Shown here: piece by piece, positions 8,687 through 18,130 of the stretch
Numbering within the stretch: position 1 is the stretch's first letter
Layout: every line of letters begins with the position of its first letter
Source: Agarilytica sp045430285
GTDB lineage: Bacteria; Pseudomonadota; Gammaproteobacteria; Pseudomonadales; Cellvibrionaceae
Assembly (NCBI GenBank): GCA_045430285.1
Contig: JAILXV010000001.1
Location: 62,001-126,000, forward strand
DNA length: 64,000 nt
Direction of reading: 5' to 3'
Made by a program: the position numbers and the translations under genes
Notes under the pieces: model-generated
What the model was told of the DNA's origin: nothing
What the model saw: the letters and a program-made list of their open reading frames with translations, nothing else
The model's database searches: none

Positions 8687-9898
8687 TTATGCCAAGAGGT
8701 CGAAATTGGGGTCTTCGATTACTTTCCACGTCAAACCAAAGTGTGCAATATTATCTAGGAATGGATCAGGGTCCATTTGTTCAATATTCCACACGCCAGG
8801 GCTCATCCATTTGTCTTCAATCATCATTTTTGCTCCGACCATAGCTGGGACACCGGTGGTATACGAAATAGCTTGTGAAGAGACTTCTTTGTAGCAGTCT
8901 TGGTGGTCACAAATATTGTAGAGATAAGCGGTTTTGGCTTGGCCGTCTTTAATGCCGGTAATATAACAGCCGATACAGGTTTTTCCGACTGTTCGTGGCC
9001 CCAGTGTCGAAGGGTCGGGTAATAGCGCTTTTAAAAACTGAATCGGTACGATGTCCTGTCCCTGGTATTTGATCGCTTCGATACCTGTCATGCCGACATT
9101 GCCAAGCACTTCCAGGTGTTTTAAATAATTTTCGGAGAAGCTCATCCAAAATTGTGCTTTTTTTAGTGTCGGATAAAACTTTGTGAGCGATTCTAGTTCT
9201 TCATGGTACATACGATAGATGTTGTATTCGCCAACATCTTCAGGGCATGTAAAGGTTTGCTTGAGTGACATGGCGGGTGTTGTCACGAACTCGCCATTTT
9301 CCCAGTGTCGGCATTCCGCGGTGACTTCGCGAATATTAATCTCTGGGTTGAAATTTGTTGCAAAAGGGTAGCCATGATCACCACCGTTTACGTCGATAAT
9401 ATCCAGCGTGTGTATTTCATCGAAATAATGTTTGGCTAAATATGCGGTAAACACGTTGGTAGCACCAGGGTCAAAACCGGAACCGAGCAGGGCCATTAAT
9501 CCGGCTTGTTTAAACTTTTCTTGATATGCCCATTGCCATTTATATTCAAACTTGGCGGTATCGAGTGGTTCATAATTGGCTGTATCCAAATAGTGAACGC
9601 CGGCTTCTAGGCAAGCATCCATAATGGTGAGGTCTTGATAGGGCAGGGCAACATTGATCACCAATTTGGGTTTTATACTGTTGAGCAGTGCTACAAGCTC
9701 AGGCACGTTATCCGCATCTACTTGAGCTGTTTCAATGGTAATACCCGTTTTTTCTTTGACGCCCTGTGCGATATTTTTACATTTCTGTTCTGTGCGGCTG
9801 GCCAAAACAATTTTCGTAAACACATTGGACGCTTGCGCACATTTATGTGTGACGACTTGTCCGACGCCGCCTGCGCCAATAATCATTACTGTCGACAT
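8687..9898 (-). CDS. Carboxynorspermidine/carboxyspermidine dehydrogenase (saccharopine dehydrogenase family)
   Basis: The product has 403 residues. It begins with a Rossmann nucleotide-binding motif (MIIGAGGVGQVVTHKCAQ), continues with the saccharopine-dehydrogenase-like region (LGSGFDPGATNVFTAYLAK) and ends with a substrate-binding half containing SYTTGVPAMVGAKMM. Enzymes of this group condense aspartate beta-semialdehyde with putrescine or diaminopropane and reduce the imine with NADPH. Saccharopine dehydrogenase of lysine metabolism is related, but the next gene is the matching decarboxylase, which decides the function. It lies 13 bp downstream of speA in the same direction. Confidence 0.92.
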   Translation of the reverse strand: MSTVMIIGAGGVGQVVTHKCAQASNVFTKIVLASRTEQKCKNIAQGVKEKTGITIETAQVDADNVPELVALLNSIKPKLVINVALPYQDLTIMDACLEAGVHYLDTANYEPLDTAKFEYKWQWAYQEKFKQAGLMALLGSGFDPGATNVFTAYLAKHYFDEIHTLDIIDVNGGDHGYPFATNFNPEINIREVTAECRHWENGEFVTTPAMSLKQTFTCPEDVGEYNIYRMYHEELESLTKFYPTLKKAQFWMSFSENYLKHLEVLGNVGMTGIEAIKYQGQDIVPIQFLKALLPDPSTLGPRTVGKTCIGCYITGIKDGQAKTAYLYNICDHQDCYKEVSSQAISYTTGVPAMVGAKMMIEDKWMSPGVWNIEQMDPDPFLDNIAHFGLTWKVIEDPNFDLLA

Positions 9899-9911
9899 AG
9901 TCGATAAATCC

Positions 9912-11825
9912 TCAATGTTCTTTTTCGTAATAGGTGTAGCCGCGCATACTTTCGTTAAAGCTATGAATCATTTTTGCGCGTTCACGTGCGGTGATGCGAC
10001 CTTCTCGTACGGCGCGTTCTGCCGTGTTGCGGTAGCGGGTAATCATATCTTTGGGGTGGAACTCAACGTAACTTAATACATCCGCAATCGTGTCGCCGTG
10101 TATTTCTTTGACGAAATCAAAACTGCCGTCGGCGTTGAGTCTTACACTTACGACGTTGGTATCACCAAAAAGGTTGTGAAGATCACCAAGTGTTTCTTGG
10201 TAGGCACCGACAAGAAAAACACCGAGATAATATTCTTCACCGGCTTTTAGTTCGTGCAGAGGTAAGGTGGTTTTTGATGGGGTTTCACTTATAAAACTAT
10301 CAATCTTCCCATCACAATCACAGGTAATATCTGCAATCATGGCTTCCCTCGTTGGACGTTCATCTAAACGGTGAATCGGCATAATAGGAAATTGTTGGTC
10401 GATCGCCCATATGTCCGGTAGCGATTGGAATACGCTGAAATTCCCGTAGTAAATATCTGCTAGCGAGGTTTTCAATCCTTCTAAATCTTGTGGTGGCCGT
10501 TCCATCTGTTCCGTCAGCGCTAAGATCGCGTGCATAATGTCCAGAAAAAGGTTCTCGGCCACTGCACGCGTCCGCAAGTCCATCAGCCCGCGTTTAAATT
10601 GTTCGCGGGCTTCGTTGCGATAATAATGTGCATCGTTGTAATTCTCTTGTATGCGTCGTGTTGTGAGCGTTTCCCGAATCTCTTTGAGGTTTTCAATTAC
10701 GGGGTGTGATTGATCTCCCGCGTTGGGTAAGTGTGTTGGTTCAAACGTGGTGGTGTCGAGTATGTTGAATAACAATACTGATGAGTAAGCTACGGTCGCT
10801 CGACCAGATTCTGTGACGATGGTGGGGTGGGCAATATTAAGCTGGTCGAAAGTTTGTTTCAGTGTATCGACGATATCTTCACAATATTCACGAAGGGAGT
10901 AATTTCTACTCTGATCTTCGTTTTTTTCTTCACCGGAATAATCGACAGCAAGTCCACCGCCGAGGTCAATGTACGCCAGCTCGGCGCCTTCGGATACCAA
11001 GTCTGCGTAAAAGCGACAGGCCTCTGCAATGCCGTTTCGAATGTCTTGAATATTCGGTATTTGTGAGCCTAGGTGGCAATGTAAGAGTTGAAGACAGTTC
11101 AGCATGTCTTCTTTTTTTAATGTGTCGACTAGCTCAATAAGTTGGGTGGTGGTAAGCCCAAATACGCTGCGGTCGCCGCTGGTGGTATTCCAGTGGCCGC
11201 TGACTTTTGTGGTCATCTTTACACGCACGCCGATGGCAGGTGATATATTGAGCGCTTTACTTCGCTCGATAATAATCGGTAATTCGGAAGGGGTTTCAAT
11301 CACAAAGAAACATGCGAACCCCAATTTGGTGGCATGTAAGCCAAGGTCGATAAACTCCTGGTCTTTGTAGCCATTGCAAATGATGAGGCTGCCTGGTTCT
11401 TCCAGCGTGGAAAGGGCTGCGATCATTTCTGGTTTACTGCCGACTTCAAAGCCATGCTGGAAGCGCGCACCGAAGTCTGCAATTTCTTCAACGACCTGTG
11501 CTTGTTGATTGACTTTTATCGGGTAAACACCGCGATACTGACCTTGGTAGCCGAGGGTGCTTATCGCATCGGCGAAGGAGGTATTGAGGCGGTATATTTG
11601 TGCGTCGAGAATGTTTTCGATACGCAGTAAAACAGGCATTTGCAGGTCGCGCTCAATCATCCCCTCCACAATGTCCATGATGGGGACCTGGGTGTTTAAG
11701 GTTTTTGCGGTGACTTTTCCATCTTTGGACAAACCAAAATAGTCGTTACTCCAACGTTCAACGCCATATAGATTGGCTGAGTCCTCGGGAGACCAGGGGG
11801 CGGGGTTGTGATCGCGTGGTGACAA
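9912..11825 (-). CDS. speA: Biosynthetic arginine decarboxylase
   Basis: This enzyme of 637 residues, the normal length for SpeA, decarboxylates arginine to agmatine, using PLP. The PLP lysine is in GVYPIKVNQQAQVV near residue 103; the glycine loop is IDLGGGLAVDY; the conserved C-terminal catalytic motifs are ADITCDCDGKID and GVFLVGAYQETLGDLHNLFG. It is the first gene of the operon speA - dehydrogenase - nspC. The arrangement suggests arginine to agmatine to putrescine to carboxyspermidine to spermidine. An agmatine-processing enzyme (agmatinase, or deiminase plus amidohydrolase) is needed and is not in this window. Confidence 0.95.
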   Translation of the reverse strand: MSPRDHNPAPWSPEDSANLYGVERWSNDYFGLSKDGKVTAKTLNTQVPIMDIVEGMIERDLQMPVLLRIENILDAQIYRLNTSFADAISTLGYQGQYRGVYPIKVNQQAQVVEEIADFGARFQHGFEVGSKPEMIAALSTLEEPGSLIICNGYKDQEFIDLGLHATKLGFACFFVIETPSELPIIIERSKALNISPAIGVRVKMTTKVSGHWNTTSGDRSVFGLTTTQLIELVDTLKKEDMLNCLQLLHCHLGSQIPNIQDIRNGIAEACRFYADLVSEGAELAYIDLGGGLAVDYSGEEKNEDQSRNYSLREYCEDIVDTLKQTFDQLNIAHPTIVTESGRATVAYSSVLLFNILDTTTFEPTHLPNAGDQSHPVIENLKEIRETLTTRRIQENYNDAHYYRNEAREQFKRGLMDLRTRAVAENLFLDIMHAILALTEQMERPPQDLEGLKTSLADIYYGNFSVFQSLPDIWAIDQQFPIMPIHRLDERPTREAMIADITCDCDGKIDSFISETPSKTTLPLHELKAGEEYYLGVFLVGAYQETLGDLHNLFGDTNVVSVRLNADGSFDFVKEIHGDTIADVLSYVEFHPKDMITRYRNTAERAVREGRITARERAKMIHSFNESMRGYTYYEKEH

Positions 11826-12076
11826 TCGGACTCTCCAGTAGCTGAGTATGTTGTAGAGGTGAACGTATTTTTGAGATTAGCAAAAAGGGGCGAAATTTTG
11901 CCTCAGATTATGAGGCAAATCCAGAGAAATTCTGGCGGCTAAACAATTTAATATTAGGTATGAGGGGGAGTGCGTGTTGCACGCCAAAGAGTATGGTTTA
12001 TTTTGGCCGTGTGTTCATCAAGCTTGCTAGAGGCACGTCTTTTCAGTGATTCGAGGCATACTTAGGTGATTCGGCG

Positions 12077-12514
12077 TTAGGAGTATTCTACGTACTTGGT
12101 AAGATCAAGTGCGATGATCAGTCGATCTTTGTGGTGGTATGTGCCCATGATCAGTTCACTGGTCGATGCGGAGCCGGTGTTTGGCGCGTTTTCGAGCTTA
12201 TCCATGTTGATTTCAATCATCTCGTTTACAGCATCGACAATGAGGCCGTAATAGACGCCTTGGCTTTGCATCGTGATAATTCGCCAAGAATCGTCGGGTT
12301 CTTTGCTTTCCAGGTCGAGCAAGGTGCGACCAGACAGTACCGTCACGATTTCGCCGCGTACATTGAGAATCCCATTCACTTCAGGAACCGCGCCAGGGAC
12401 AGGGGTTGGTGCTTCGTAGTTCAGGATCTCCTGAATATCGTCAACTGTCAGGCAGTAGTCTTCGCCAGCAATTTTGAAATTCACCCATTGTGCGTTCAAA
12501 GAAAATTTCCCCAT
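12077..12514 (-). CDS. CheW-like chemotaxis coupling protein
   Basis: The product has 145 residues and is a single CheW domain. Conserved segments are VNFKIAGEDYCLTVDDIQEIL at the N-terminus (only partly shown here: VDDIQEIL), PGAVPEVNGILNVRGEIVTVLSG in the middle (core VNGILNVRGEIV), and YGLIVDAVNEMIEI. CheW links chemoreceptors to the CheA kinase at the inner membrane. It is a lone gene far from cheA, so it may serve an accessory pathway or the chemoreceptor at 5.1 kb. It lies between speA and a large non-coding stretch. Confidence 0.9.
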   Translation of the reverse strand: MGKFSLNAQWVNFKIAGEDYCLTVDDIQEILNYEAPTPVPGAVPEVNGILNVRGEIVTVLSGRTLLDLESKEPDDSWRIITMQSQGVYYGLIVDAVNEMIEINMDKLENAPNTGSASTSELIMGTYHHKDRLIIALDLTKYVEYS

Positions 12515-13270
12515 TTATGGTGCAACCGCCGATATTGTTGAGCTTCGGCGTGTTTAAAGCTCTTAATAAACATCTCTTCTTATAATAGTTCATGTTAGCG
12601 TAATTGCGACTTACTGCTATTCACTGGCCTAGGGTTACCGCTTTCCCTGGAGCTAGCTACTTTCTTAAACTTGTCAGCTAACACTCCCACTTGCCTATAT
12701 CGGTTAGCGAATAGAGCCTGGGTAAGTGTTGTTGGTGTTTGGTGCAGAGTCCGATGAGCGAGATTAGGGCGTGAAGTGGGGTCTTCAGTTTCAGGTTGAG
12801 GGGATAGACGCACGCTCGTTTCTGCCATAGGAAGGAACGAGCGTGTGGGTATAGGTTGCCCCATCCATGGAGTGCAGACATCCATATCTTACAGCCACTC
12901 TGACTGTAGCGTCCTGATTCCCAATGTATCCAATACTATAGAGAGATCCTCCGAGTCCTTTCATTAGAGTGATTTTGGAGGAGCTGCAGCCGCACTTCAT
13001 GTGTGACTACAGGCGTATTTTAGGGGTAACAACGGGGTCGGTAGTGTCTAAAAGAGGGTGTTTATTTTTGAAAGCGTTGCCGAAATGGGGGAGAGCTGCG
13101 GTCCAAATAATCGAATTAACAGGTGTTCATCGTTTGTTGAATCAAAAAAAGAATGAATGGGCGCCATGATGTTTATGATGTGGTCACTATTTGAATGTAA
13201 TGGTAAAACTATGTCAGGTTTTATTGCTCTTTTGGCGCAGTTTATTGAACCTGGGAGGCGCGTACCAAGG
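12515..13270. other. 756-bp stretch without a convincing gene
   Basis: The only open frames are short and overlapping on both strands, lack good ribosome-binding sites and match no family I know. The stretch contains a perfect 10-bp inverted repeat at 12811-12845 and another possible structured segment around 12870-12990. It could be a relic, a non-coding RNA locus or an intergenic repeat; nothing in it decides between these. Confidence 0.5.
12811..12845. repeat. Inverted repeat (10-bp perfect arms, 15-base loop)
   Basis: CACGCTCGTT at 12811-12820 pairs perfectly with AACGAGCGTG at 12836-12845. No T run follows on either strand, so it is not an ordinary terminator. It lies 430 bp from the nearest gene end, which argues for an RNA structure, a protein-binding site or the end of a small repeat element. 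Confidence 0.6.
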
Positions 13271-14131
13271 TTAGAGCTTGGACGCGCTTAATGTGATGTC
13301 TTTGAGCTGTCTGTAAAGATTGTAATCGAGTTGTTTGGTAATCTCGTGAAGCGCTTCATGGCGCTGCTCTTGTACATATCGCAGCTTGTGATGGATTGAG
13401 CCTTTTGTGATTTCGATGGGGCTGACGTTAGTCGTAGCAAATAAGCGATAAGTGGAAAAGATCCCGCGGTTTACGCGGACCTTACCGGATTCGTAGCGTT
13501 TTATCGTCTCTGGTGTGACGCCAAGAATGTCACCGAAGCCTTTTTGCGACAGCTTCAATTGTTTTCTGAGCTGAATGACTCGTTTGCCTACAACGCCGCT
13601 GAGATCATCGAGATACATCGTTTGCCAGTTTTTGTCGTAGAGCTTGGGAATTGGTTCATCGCCGGATACGTTGACCCGTACGTGTTTGACGCCTAGCCGT
13701 CTGCATATCAATTTTGTGAACAGTTCAAATTCGTCATGATCGAAGTGATGCAAGCGCCCATTAATAAACCAGGTGATACATTGTGATGGAGACGCAGTCA
13801 GAGGGGTGTATTTGATGACATCGGTTGGTGTGATTCCCGTTGCGAAACTCCATAGGCCCAAATTACCAATGTTTAACCAAGCCTCGCCTTTTACAATTTT
13901 GGAAAACTGCGCACTTTTGATGTCGCATAATACCGCCAATTCACGGCGTGTATATCCAGAAAGGTTGTTACCTGCCTCTACTACCTGTCCAACTTTTACC
14001 CGCATATTTGTTTCATCTTCTGGGCTAAGTATTACCCCAGTGATGCGTGCGTTAGAAAAGTCGGGTTCAGATTTTGTATCGACAGGATTATAGTCGACGA
14101 CTACGTCGTCAATAACGTCGTGTGAACTCAT
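13271..14131 (-). CDS. DNA-binding protein with two helix-turn-helix regions
   Basis: The product has 286 residues. The second HTH, near residues 190-225, is a clear Cro/C1 type: LRKQLKLSQKGFGDILGV followed by TPETIKRYESGKVRVNR. An HTH-like segment also lies near residues 50-85 (TRRELAVLCDIKSAQFSKI), where the wording 'attract to control' of XRE proteins is visible but less exact. The N-terminus is acidic and probably unstructured. It is probably a transcription regulator; targets are unknown. It is divergent from the rhombosortase gene, 143 bp apart, so the shared intergenic region may be one of its sites. I do not recognise a named family. Confidence 0.75.
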   Translation of the reverse strand: MSSHDVIDDVVVDYNPVDTKSEPDFSNARITGVILSPEDETNMRVKVGQVVEAGNNLSGYTRRELAVLCDIKSAQFSKIVKGEAWLNIGNLGLWSFATGITPTDVIKYTPLTASPSQCITWFINGRLHHFDHDEFELFTKLICRRLGVKHVRVNVSGDEPIPKLYDKNWQTMYLDDLSGVVGKRVIQLRKQLKLSQKGFGDILGVTPETIKRYESGKVRVNRGIFSTYRLFATTNVSPIEITKGSIHHKLRYVQEQRHEALHEITKQLDYNLYRQLKDITLSASKL

Positions 14132-14274
14132 GTTAATGCTCCTAGTATTTTCTACATCCGTTAGAAAATGACTTTGGATTTCTCTCTATGTATAGTTGTT
14201 TCTATTTTTACCATGGGCGCTAGAGAATAGCTAGCTTACGGCGTCGCCATTGTGAATTTATCACATGGATAATT

Positions 14275-14868
14275 ATGACATCACTTTTTAACGCACGTTA
14301 TATTGTATCGTTTTTGTTCATTTTTACGGTATTGGTTTTATTGTTTTTTGATCTGAAACTTGAGTGGCAGTTTTCAAGGGAAGGGATTGCTGCAGGTGAA
14401 TGGTGGCGCTTTATGACGGCACATTTCATTCATTTAAATATTCAACATGGCTTAGTGAACTTATCATTACTCGCTGTGTTGTTATATTCGCTCGGTACTC
14501 AATTATCCTTATTTCGCTGGCTTCTTTCTGGGGCCGTTTTATGTTTATCCATTTCCCTAGGGTTATTGTATTTTTCACTGAATGTTGAATGGTATGTGGG
14601 CTTCTCTGGCGTTTTACACGGGTTTCTTGTGTTGGGGCTTTCATTTGGTGCATTCAAAAGTCGTGACGTCTATCAAGGGTTTGTGCTTTTGCTGGTGGTG
14701 TTCAAGGTGATTCGAGAGCAATTGCCTGGCTTTGATATTTTCCATTTAGCAGACTGGCTCGGTGGTGCTGTTGTGGTCGATGCCCACTTTTATGGCGTGA
14801 TTGTTGGGGCTATCTTATCTGCTATTTTCTTGTTGGTGGATTTTACGTTATTAAACGTCTCCAAATAG
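14275..14868 (+). CDS. rrtA: Rhombosortase (rhomboid-family GlyGly-CTERM protease)
   Basis: This inner-membrane serine protease has 197 residues with about six helices. The rhomboid features are WWRFMTAHFIHLNIQHGLVN near residue 45, the catalytic serine in GFSGVLHG near residue 113, and the catalytic histidine in VVDAHFYGVIVGA near residue 168. Small size and this motif set fit rhombosortase (TIGR03902 type), which cleaves the C-terminal GlyGly-CTERM tail of exported enzymes in many marine gammaproteobacteria. No GlyGly-CTERM substrate is visible in the window. Together with the dedicated sortase two-component system at the left edge, the genome appears to have two surface-protein sorting routes. 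Confidence 0.85.
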   Translation: MTSLFNARYIVSFLFIFTVLVLLFFDLKLEWQFSREGIAAGEWWRFMTAHFIHLNIQHGLVNLSLLAVLLYSLGTQLSLFRWLLSGAVLCLSISLGLLYFSLNVEWYVGFSGVLHGFLVLGLSFGAFKSRDVYQGFVLLLVVFKVIREQLPGFDIFHLADWLGGAVVVDAHFYGVIVGAILSAIFLLVDFTLLNVSK

Positions 14869-14941
14869 TGGTGTGTTGGTTTATTAATTCTTTTTGTGTG
14901 TGGAACCGTCCTTGTCTGGTGCAGGCATTAATGCTTAATAT

Positions 14942-17900
14942 TTAATGAAAGTCTCTGGATTTAAGCGCAAAGTTTTTTAACCTGTCTGAATGATCCTCTA
15001 AATGCCCTGCAATGATATGTATGACACCGCCTTTTGATTCTAAGCGCCCTTTAATTGAGATCAATGTAGCGTGAAGCAAGGTATGCCGAAAACGTTGTTG
15101 TGTTGTTTTCCACACCACGATATTGATATTCCCTGTTTCATCTTCCAGGGTTAAAAATAGTGTACCTTTTGCGGTGCCTGGTCTTTGTCTGCCAGTCACC
15201 AAACCTGCAACGTGTACGAAACGTCCGTTTCCTAATTGTGCAAGCTCATTCTGTTTTTTACAGTATTTAAACGGTACCTCCTGTCGGAATAACACCATTG
15301 GGTGTGGGCGTAGAGACACGCCGGTGGTTTGAACATCGAGGAGGATATTATGCTCAATACTGGGTGCGGTGGTTGAGAGTACGTGGGCGCTATTATTATT
15401 TTCTTTTAATAATAACGCGTGAGTCTGCTCGTTAGGATGTTGGTTGTGTTCGGCTGCACTTGCTTGCCAGTGCGATTGGTAACGATGTCCACTGATGCCA
15501 TGAAATGCATCGGCAGCGGCTAGGGTTTGAATTTCTGACTGACGGGTATGCGTTCGGTCAATAAGGTCTTGTATGGATATGTAAGGTGTATTGCGACGTT
15601 CTTGCTCAATAATACCAGCCGTTTCAGACGCGAGTGATTTAATACGGCAAAGGCCTAATCTAATGCCCCAATTTTGTGCATCTTCACCTGTGGTGTTAGG
15701 CATTTTTTCGAGGATGTTTTCGTAAGCACTGTCATTAATATTCACTGGTAAAATCGTGATGTGATGTCGTCTGGCATCTTGTATCAGTTGTGATGGGGAA
15801 TAAAACCCCATGGGTTGGCTATTTAATAATGCGCAATAAAATGCGGCGGGGTGATGGCATTTTAGCCATGAAGAAAGGTAGCACAGTAGCGCAAAGCTCG
15901 CCGAATGTGATTCGGGAAAGCCATAGCCGCCGAAACCTTTAATTTGTGAGAAGAGCCGTTGCGCAAAATCTTTATCGTAACCATTGGTTAACATTCCTTC
16001 AGTAAAGGATGTTTCAAACGCGAGTAGGTTTCCATTTTTTCCCCAGCTTGCCATTGCGCGCCGTAATTGATCGGCTTGTCCGCCGCTAAACCCTGCAGCA
16101 ACCATTGCGAGCCGAATGGCCTGTTCTTGAAAAATGGGTACGCCAAGTGTTGGTTCCAATACGGATTTGATTTTGTCGTTCTGGTAGGTGATCGCTTCAA
16201 TGCCATCGCGGCGGCGCAGATAGGGGTGGACCATATCACCTTGAATTGGCCCAGGGCGCACGATAGCAATTTCAATCACGAGATCATAAAATTTTTGTGG
16301 CTTTAAGCGCGGCAACATGGACATTTGTGCCCGTGATTCCACCTGGAAAACACCTAGGCTATCGCCACGGCTTAACATTGCATAGGTCGCAGGATCTTCT
16401 TTGGGAATGTCGGCAATGGTTTTTATATGGGGGGTGTAGGCGTGTACGTAGGCCAGCGCTTTTTTTAATGCGGTTAGCATGCCGAGCGCAAGCACATCGA
16501 CTTTTAATAAGCCCATGGCTTCGAGGTCGTCCTTATCCCATTGGATGACGGTTCGATCGGGCATACTGGCATTTTCCATGGGCACTAAATCACTGATCTT
16601 TCCTTGAGTGATAACAAAGCCGCCGACATGTTGTGATAAATGGCGCGGGAAGCCAATGATCTGTTCGACGATAGCAAAAAAATGGACCATTAATGTTTTA
16701 TCGCTAGATAAGCCAGCTTCTTCGATACGTTGCATTAATTCGCCAGTTCGGTCCCACCATGCGAGAGATTTGGCTAGGTGATCAATAAGTGCGGATTCAA
16801 GCCCAAGGGCCTTGCCGACATCGCGAATGGCACTGCGCGGGCGGTAGGTTACAACGCTGGCAGCTAGTGCTGCGCGCTCACGGGAATATTTTTGATAAAT
16901 ATATTGAATCACTTCTTCGCGCCGTTGATGTTCAAAGTCCACATCAATATCCGGCGGTTCATCTCGCTCTTTGGAAATAAAGCGTTCAAATAATACGTTT
17001 ATTTGCCCTGGCGCGATTTCAGTAATGTGCAAGCAATAGCAGACAACGGAATTTGCTGCTGAGCCTCTCCCTTGACAGAGAATATCTTGGCTGCGTGCGA
17101 AATTGACAATGTCGTACACGGTTAAAAAATAAAATTCGTAATGTAACTCTTCAATAAGCCCTAGCTCTTTATCAATAATCGCCTGAGCAAATTGTGGTGT
17201 ACCTTCCGGCCAGCGCCGTTTAGCGCCAAGCTTTACTAAGTGAGTTAAGTGATCAATAGGGGTTTTGTTTTTGGGGACAAGTTCTTGAGGATATTGGTAG
17301 CGCAATGATTCCATCGAGAAGGTACATAAATCCGCTATTGCAGCGGTTTCATGAATTAATTCAGGCGGGTATAGTTGCTCAATGTCTGGTATAGCTTTTA
17401 AGTAAGCTTCTGCATTCCCCTGTAATTTTGTGCCTAGCTTAGCTATAGGGGTATTTTCGAGAATTGCTGTCAGGGTGTCATGCAATGGCTTACGAGATTT
17501 TTCATGCATGAGTACACAGGGACATGCAAGCATTGGTATGTGGTGATCATCCGCAAGCGATTGCCAAAAAGAAAAACGGGCTTGCTCGCCGCCGGCGAGT
17601 TGGTGGTTTACACCTATCCATAAGCGGTCTTTAAACGAGGCACTTAGCGCCGCCGCCATTTCTGTTTTTACGCTATTAGGATGGTCGTCTAAATTTTTGT
17701 CCGCCAGCCATATAATAAAACAGTTTTGCAGCCGAAAACGTAGATCGTCTAAATGCGCTTCGTACTGCCCTTTATCGGCCCTACGTCGAGTGAGCGTGAT
17801 AAACCCTGAAAGTTCGGCATATGCCGATTGTGTTGGCGCAATCACAATGATTTTAAGCGTGTTAGACAGTGTGAAGGTACTGCCCACAATCAGTTTTATG

Positions 17901-18073
17901 CCGGCAGCTTTTGCTTCTTGATAAGCTTTGACGATACCGGCAAGAGAGCATTCATCCGTAATTGCGATGGCACTATAATTAAGTTTATGTGCCCGTTGGA
18001 TCATTTCCTGGGGGTGGGAGGCGGATTTTAAAAAACTGTGATTTGTTAGTGTATAAAGGTGGGAGTAGCGCAT
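14942..18073 (-). CDS. dnaE2: Error-prone DNA polymerase DnaE2 (ImuC)
   Basis: This C-family polymerase of 1043 residues is the catalytic subunit of the ImuABC mutasome. It has an N-terminal PHP domain (residues 1 to about 210, YSHLYTLTNHSFLKSAS), the polymerase palm with the catalytic acidic motif PDIDVDFEHQRR near residue 380, conserved motifs SRAQMSMLPRLKP and GFGGYGFPESHSASFALL, helix-hairpin-helix sequences, and a C-terminal OB domain (GRQRPGTAKGTLFLTLEDE). Its length and lack of a C-terminal tau-binding extension separate it from replicative DnaE. It is the third gene of the LexA-controlled operon, 57 bp after imuB. It replicates across DNA lesions during the SOS response. Confidence 0.95.
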   Translation of the reverse strand: MRYSHLYTLTNHSFLKSASHPQEMIQRAHKLNYSAIAITDECSLAGIVKAYQEAKAAGIKLIVGSTFTLSNTLKIIVIAPTQSAYAELSGFITLTRRRADKGQYEAHLDDLRFRLQNCFIIWLADKNLDDHPNSVKTEMAAALSASFKDRLWIGVNHQLAGGEQARFSFWQSLADDHHIPMLACPCVLMHEKSRKPLHDTLTAILENTPIAKLGTKLQGNAEAYLKAIPDIEQLYPPELIHETAAIADLCTFSMESLRYQYPQELVPKNKTPIDHLTHLVKLGAKRRWPEGTPQFAQAIIDKELGLIEELHYEFYFLTVYDIVNFARSQDILCQGRGSAANSVVCYCLHITEIAPGQINVLFERFISKERDEPPDIDVDFEHQRREEVIQYIYQKYSRERAALAASVVTYRPRSAIRDVGKALGLESALIDHLAKSLAWWDRTGELMQRIEEAGLSSDKTLMVHFFAIVEQIIGFPRHLSQHVGGFVITQGKISDLVPMENASMPDRTVIQWDKDDLEAMGLLKVDVLALGMLTALKKALAYVHAYTPHIKTIADIPKEDPATYAMLSRGDSLGVFQVESRAQMSMLPRLKPQKFYDLVIEIAIVRPGPIQGDMVHPYLRRRDGIEAITYQNDKIKSVLEPTLGVPIFQEQAIRLAMVAAGFSGGQADQLRRAMASWGKNGNLLAFETSFTEGMLTNGYDKDFAQRLFSQIKGFGGYGFPESHSASFALLCYLSSWLKCHHPAAFYCALLNSQPMGFYSPSQLIQDARRHHITILPVNINDSAYENILEKMPNTTGEDAQNWGIRLGLCRIKSLASETAGIIEQERRNTPYISIQDLIDRTHTRQSEIQTLAAADAFHGISGHRYQSHWQASAAEHNQHPNEQTHALLLKENNNSAHVLSTTAPSIEHNILLDVQTTGVSLRPHPMVLFRQEVPFKYCKKQNELAQLGNGRFVHVAGLVTGRQRPGTAKGTLFLTLEDETGNINIVVWKTTQQRFRHTLLHATLISIKGRLESKGGVIHIIAGHLEDHSDRLKNFALKSRDFH

Positions 18074-18130
18074 TATGCATGGCCGTGAACGGGTAAATGT
18101 ATTAAAAATAAATAAGGGTAAATTGTATCT

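Noticed and set aside
8687..9898. Saccharopine dehydrogenase of lysine metabolism
   Set aside because: The fold is the same, but the adjacent carboxynorspermidine decarboxylase and arginine decarboxylase genes point to polyamine synthesis.
12595..12885. A 96-codon reading frame on the minus strand
   Set aside because: Other frames over the same bases are open too, the composition is not coding-like, and no ribosome-binding site precedes it.
12969..13169. A 66-codon reading frame on the plus strand
   Set aside because: No family, weak start context and neighbouring non-coding sequence; kept only as part of the unexplained block.
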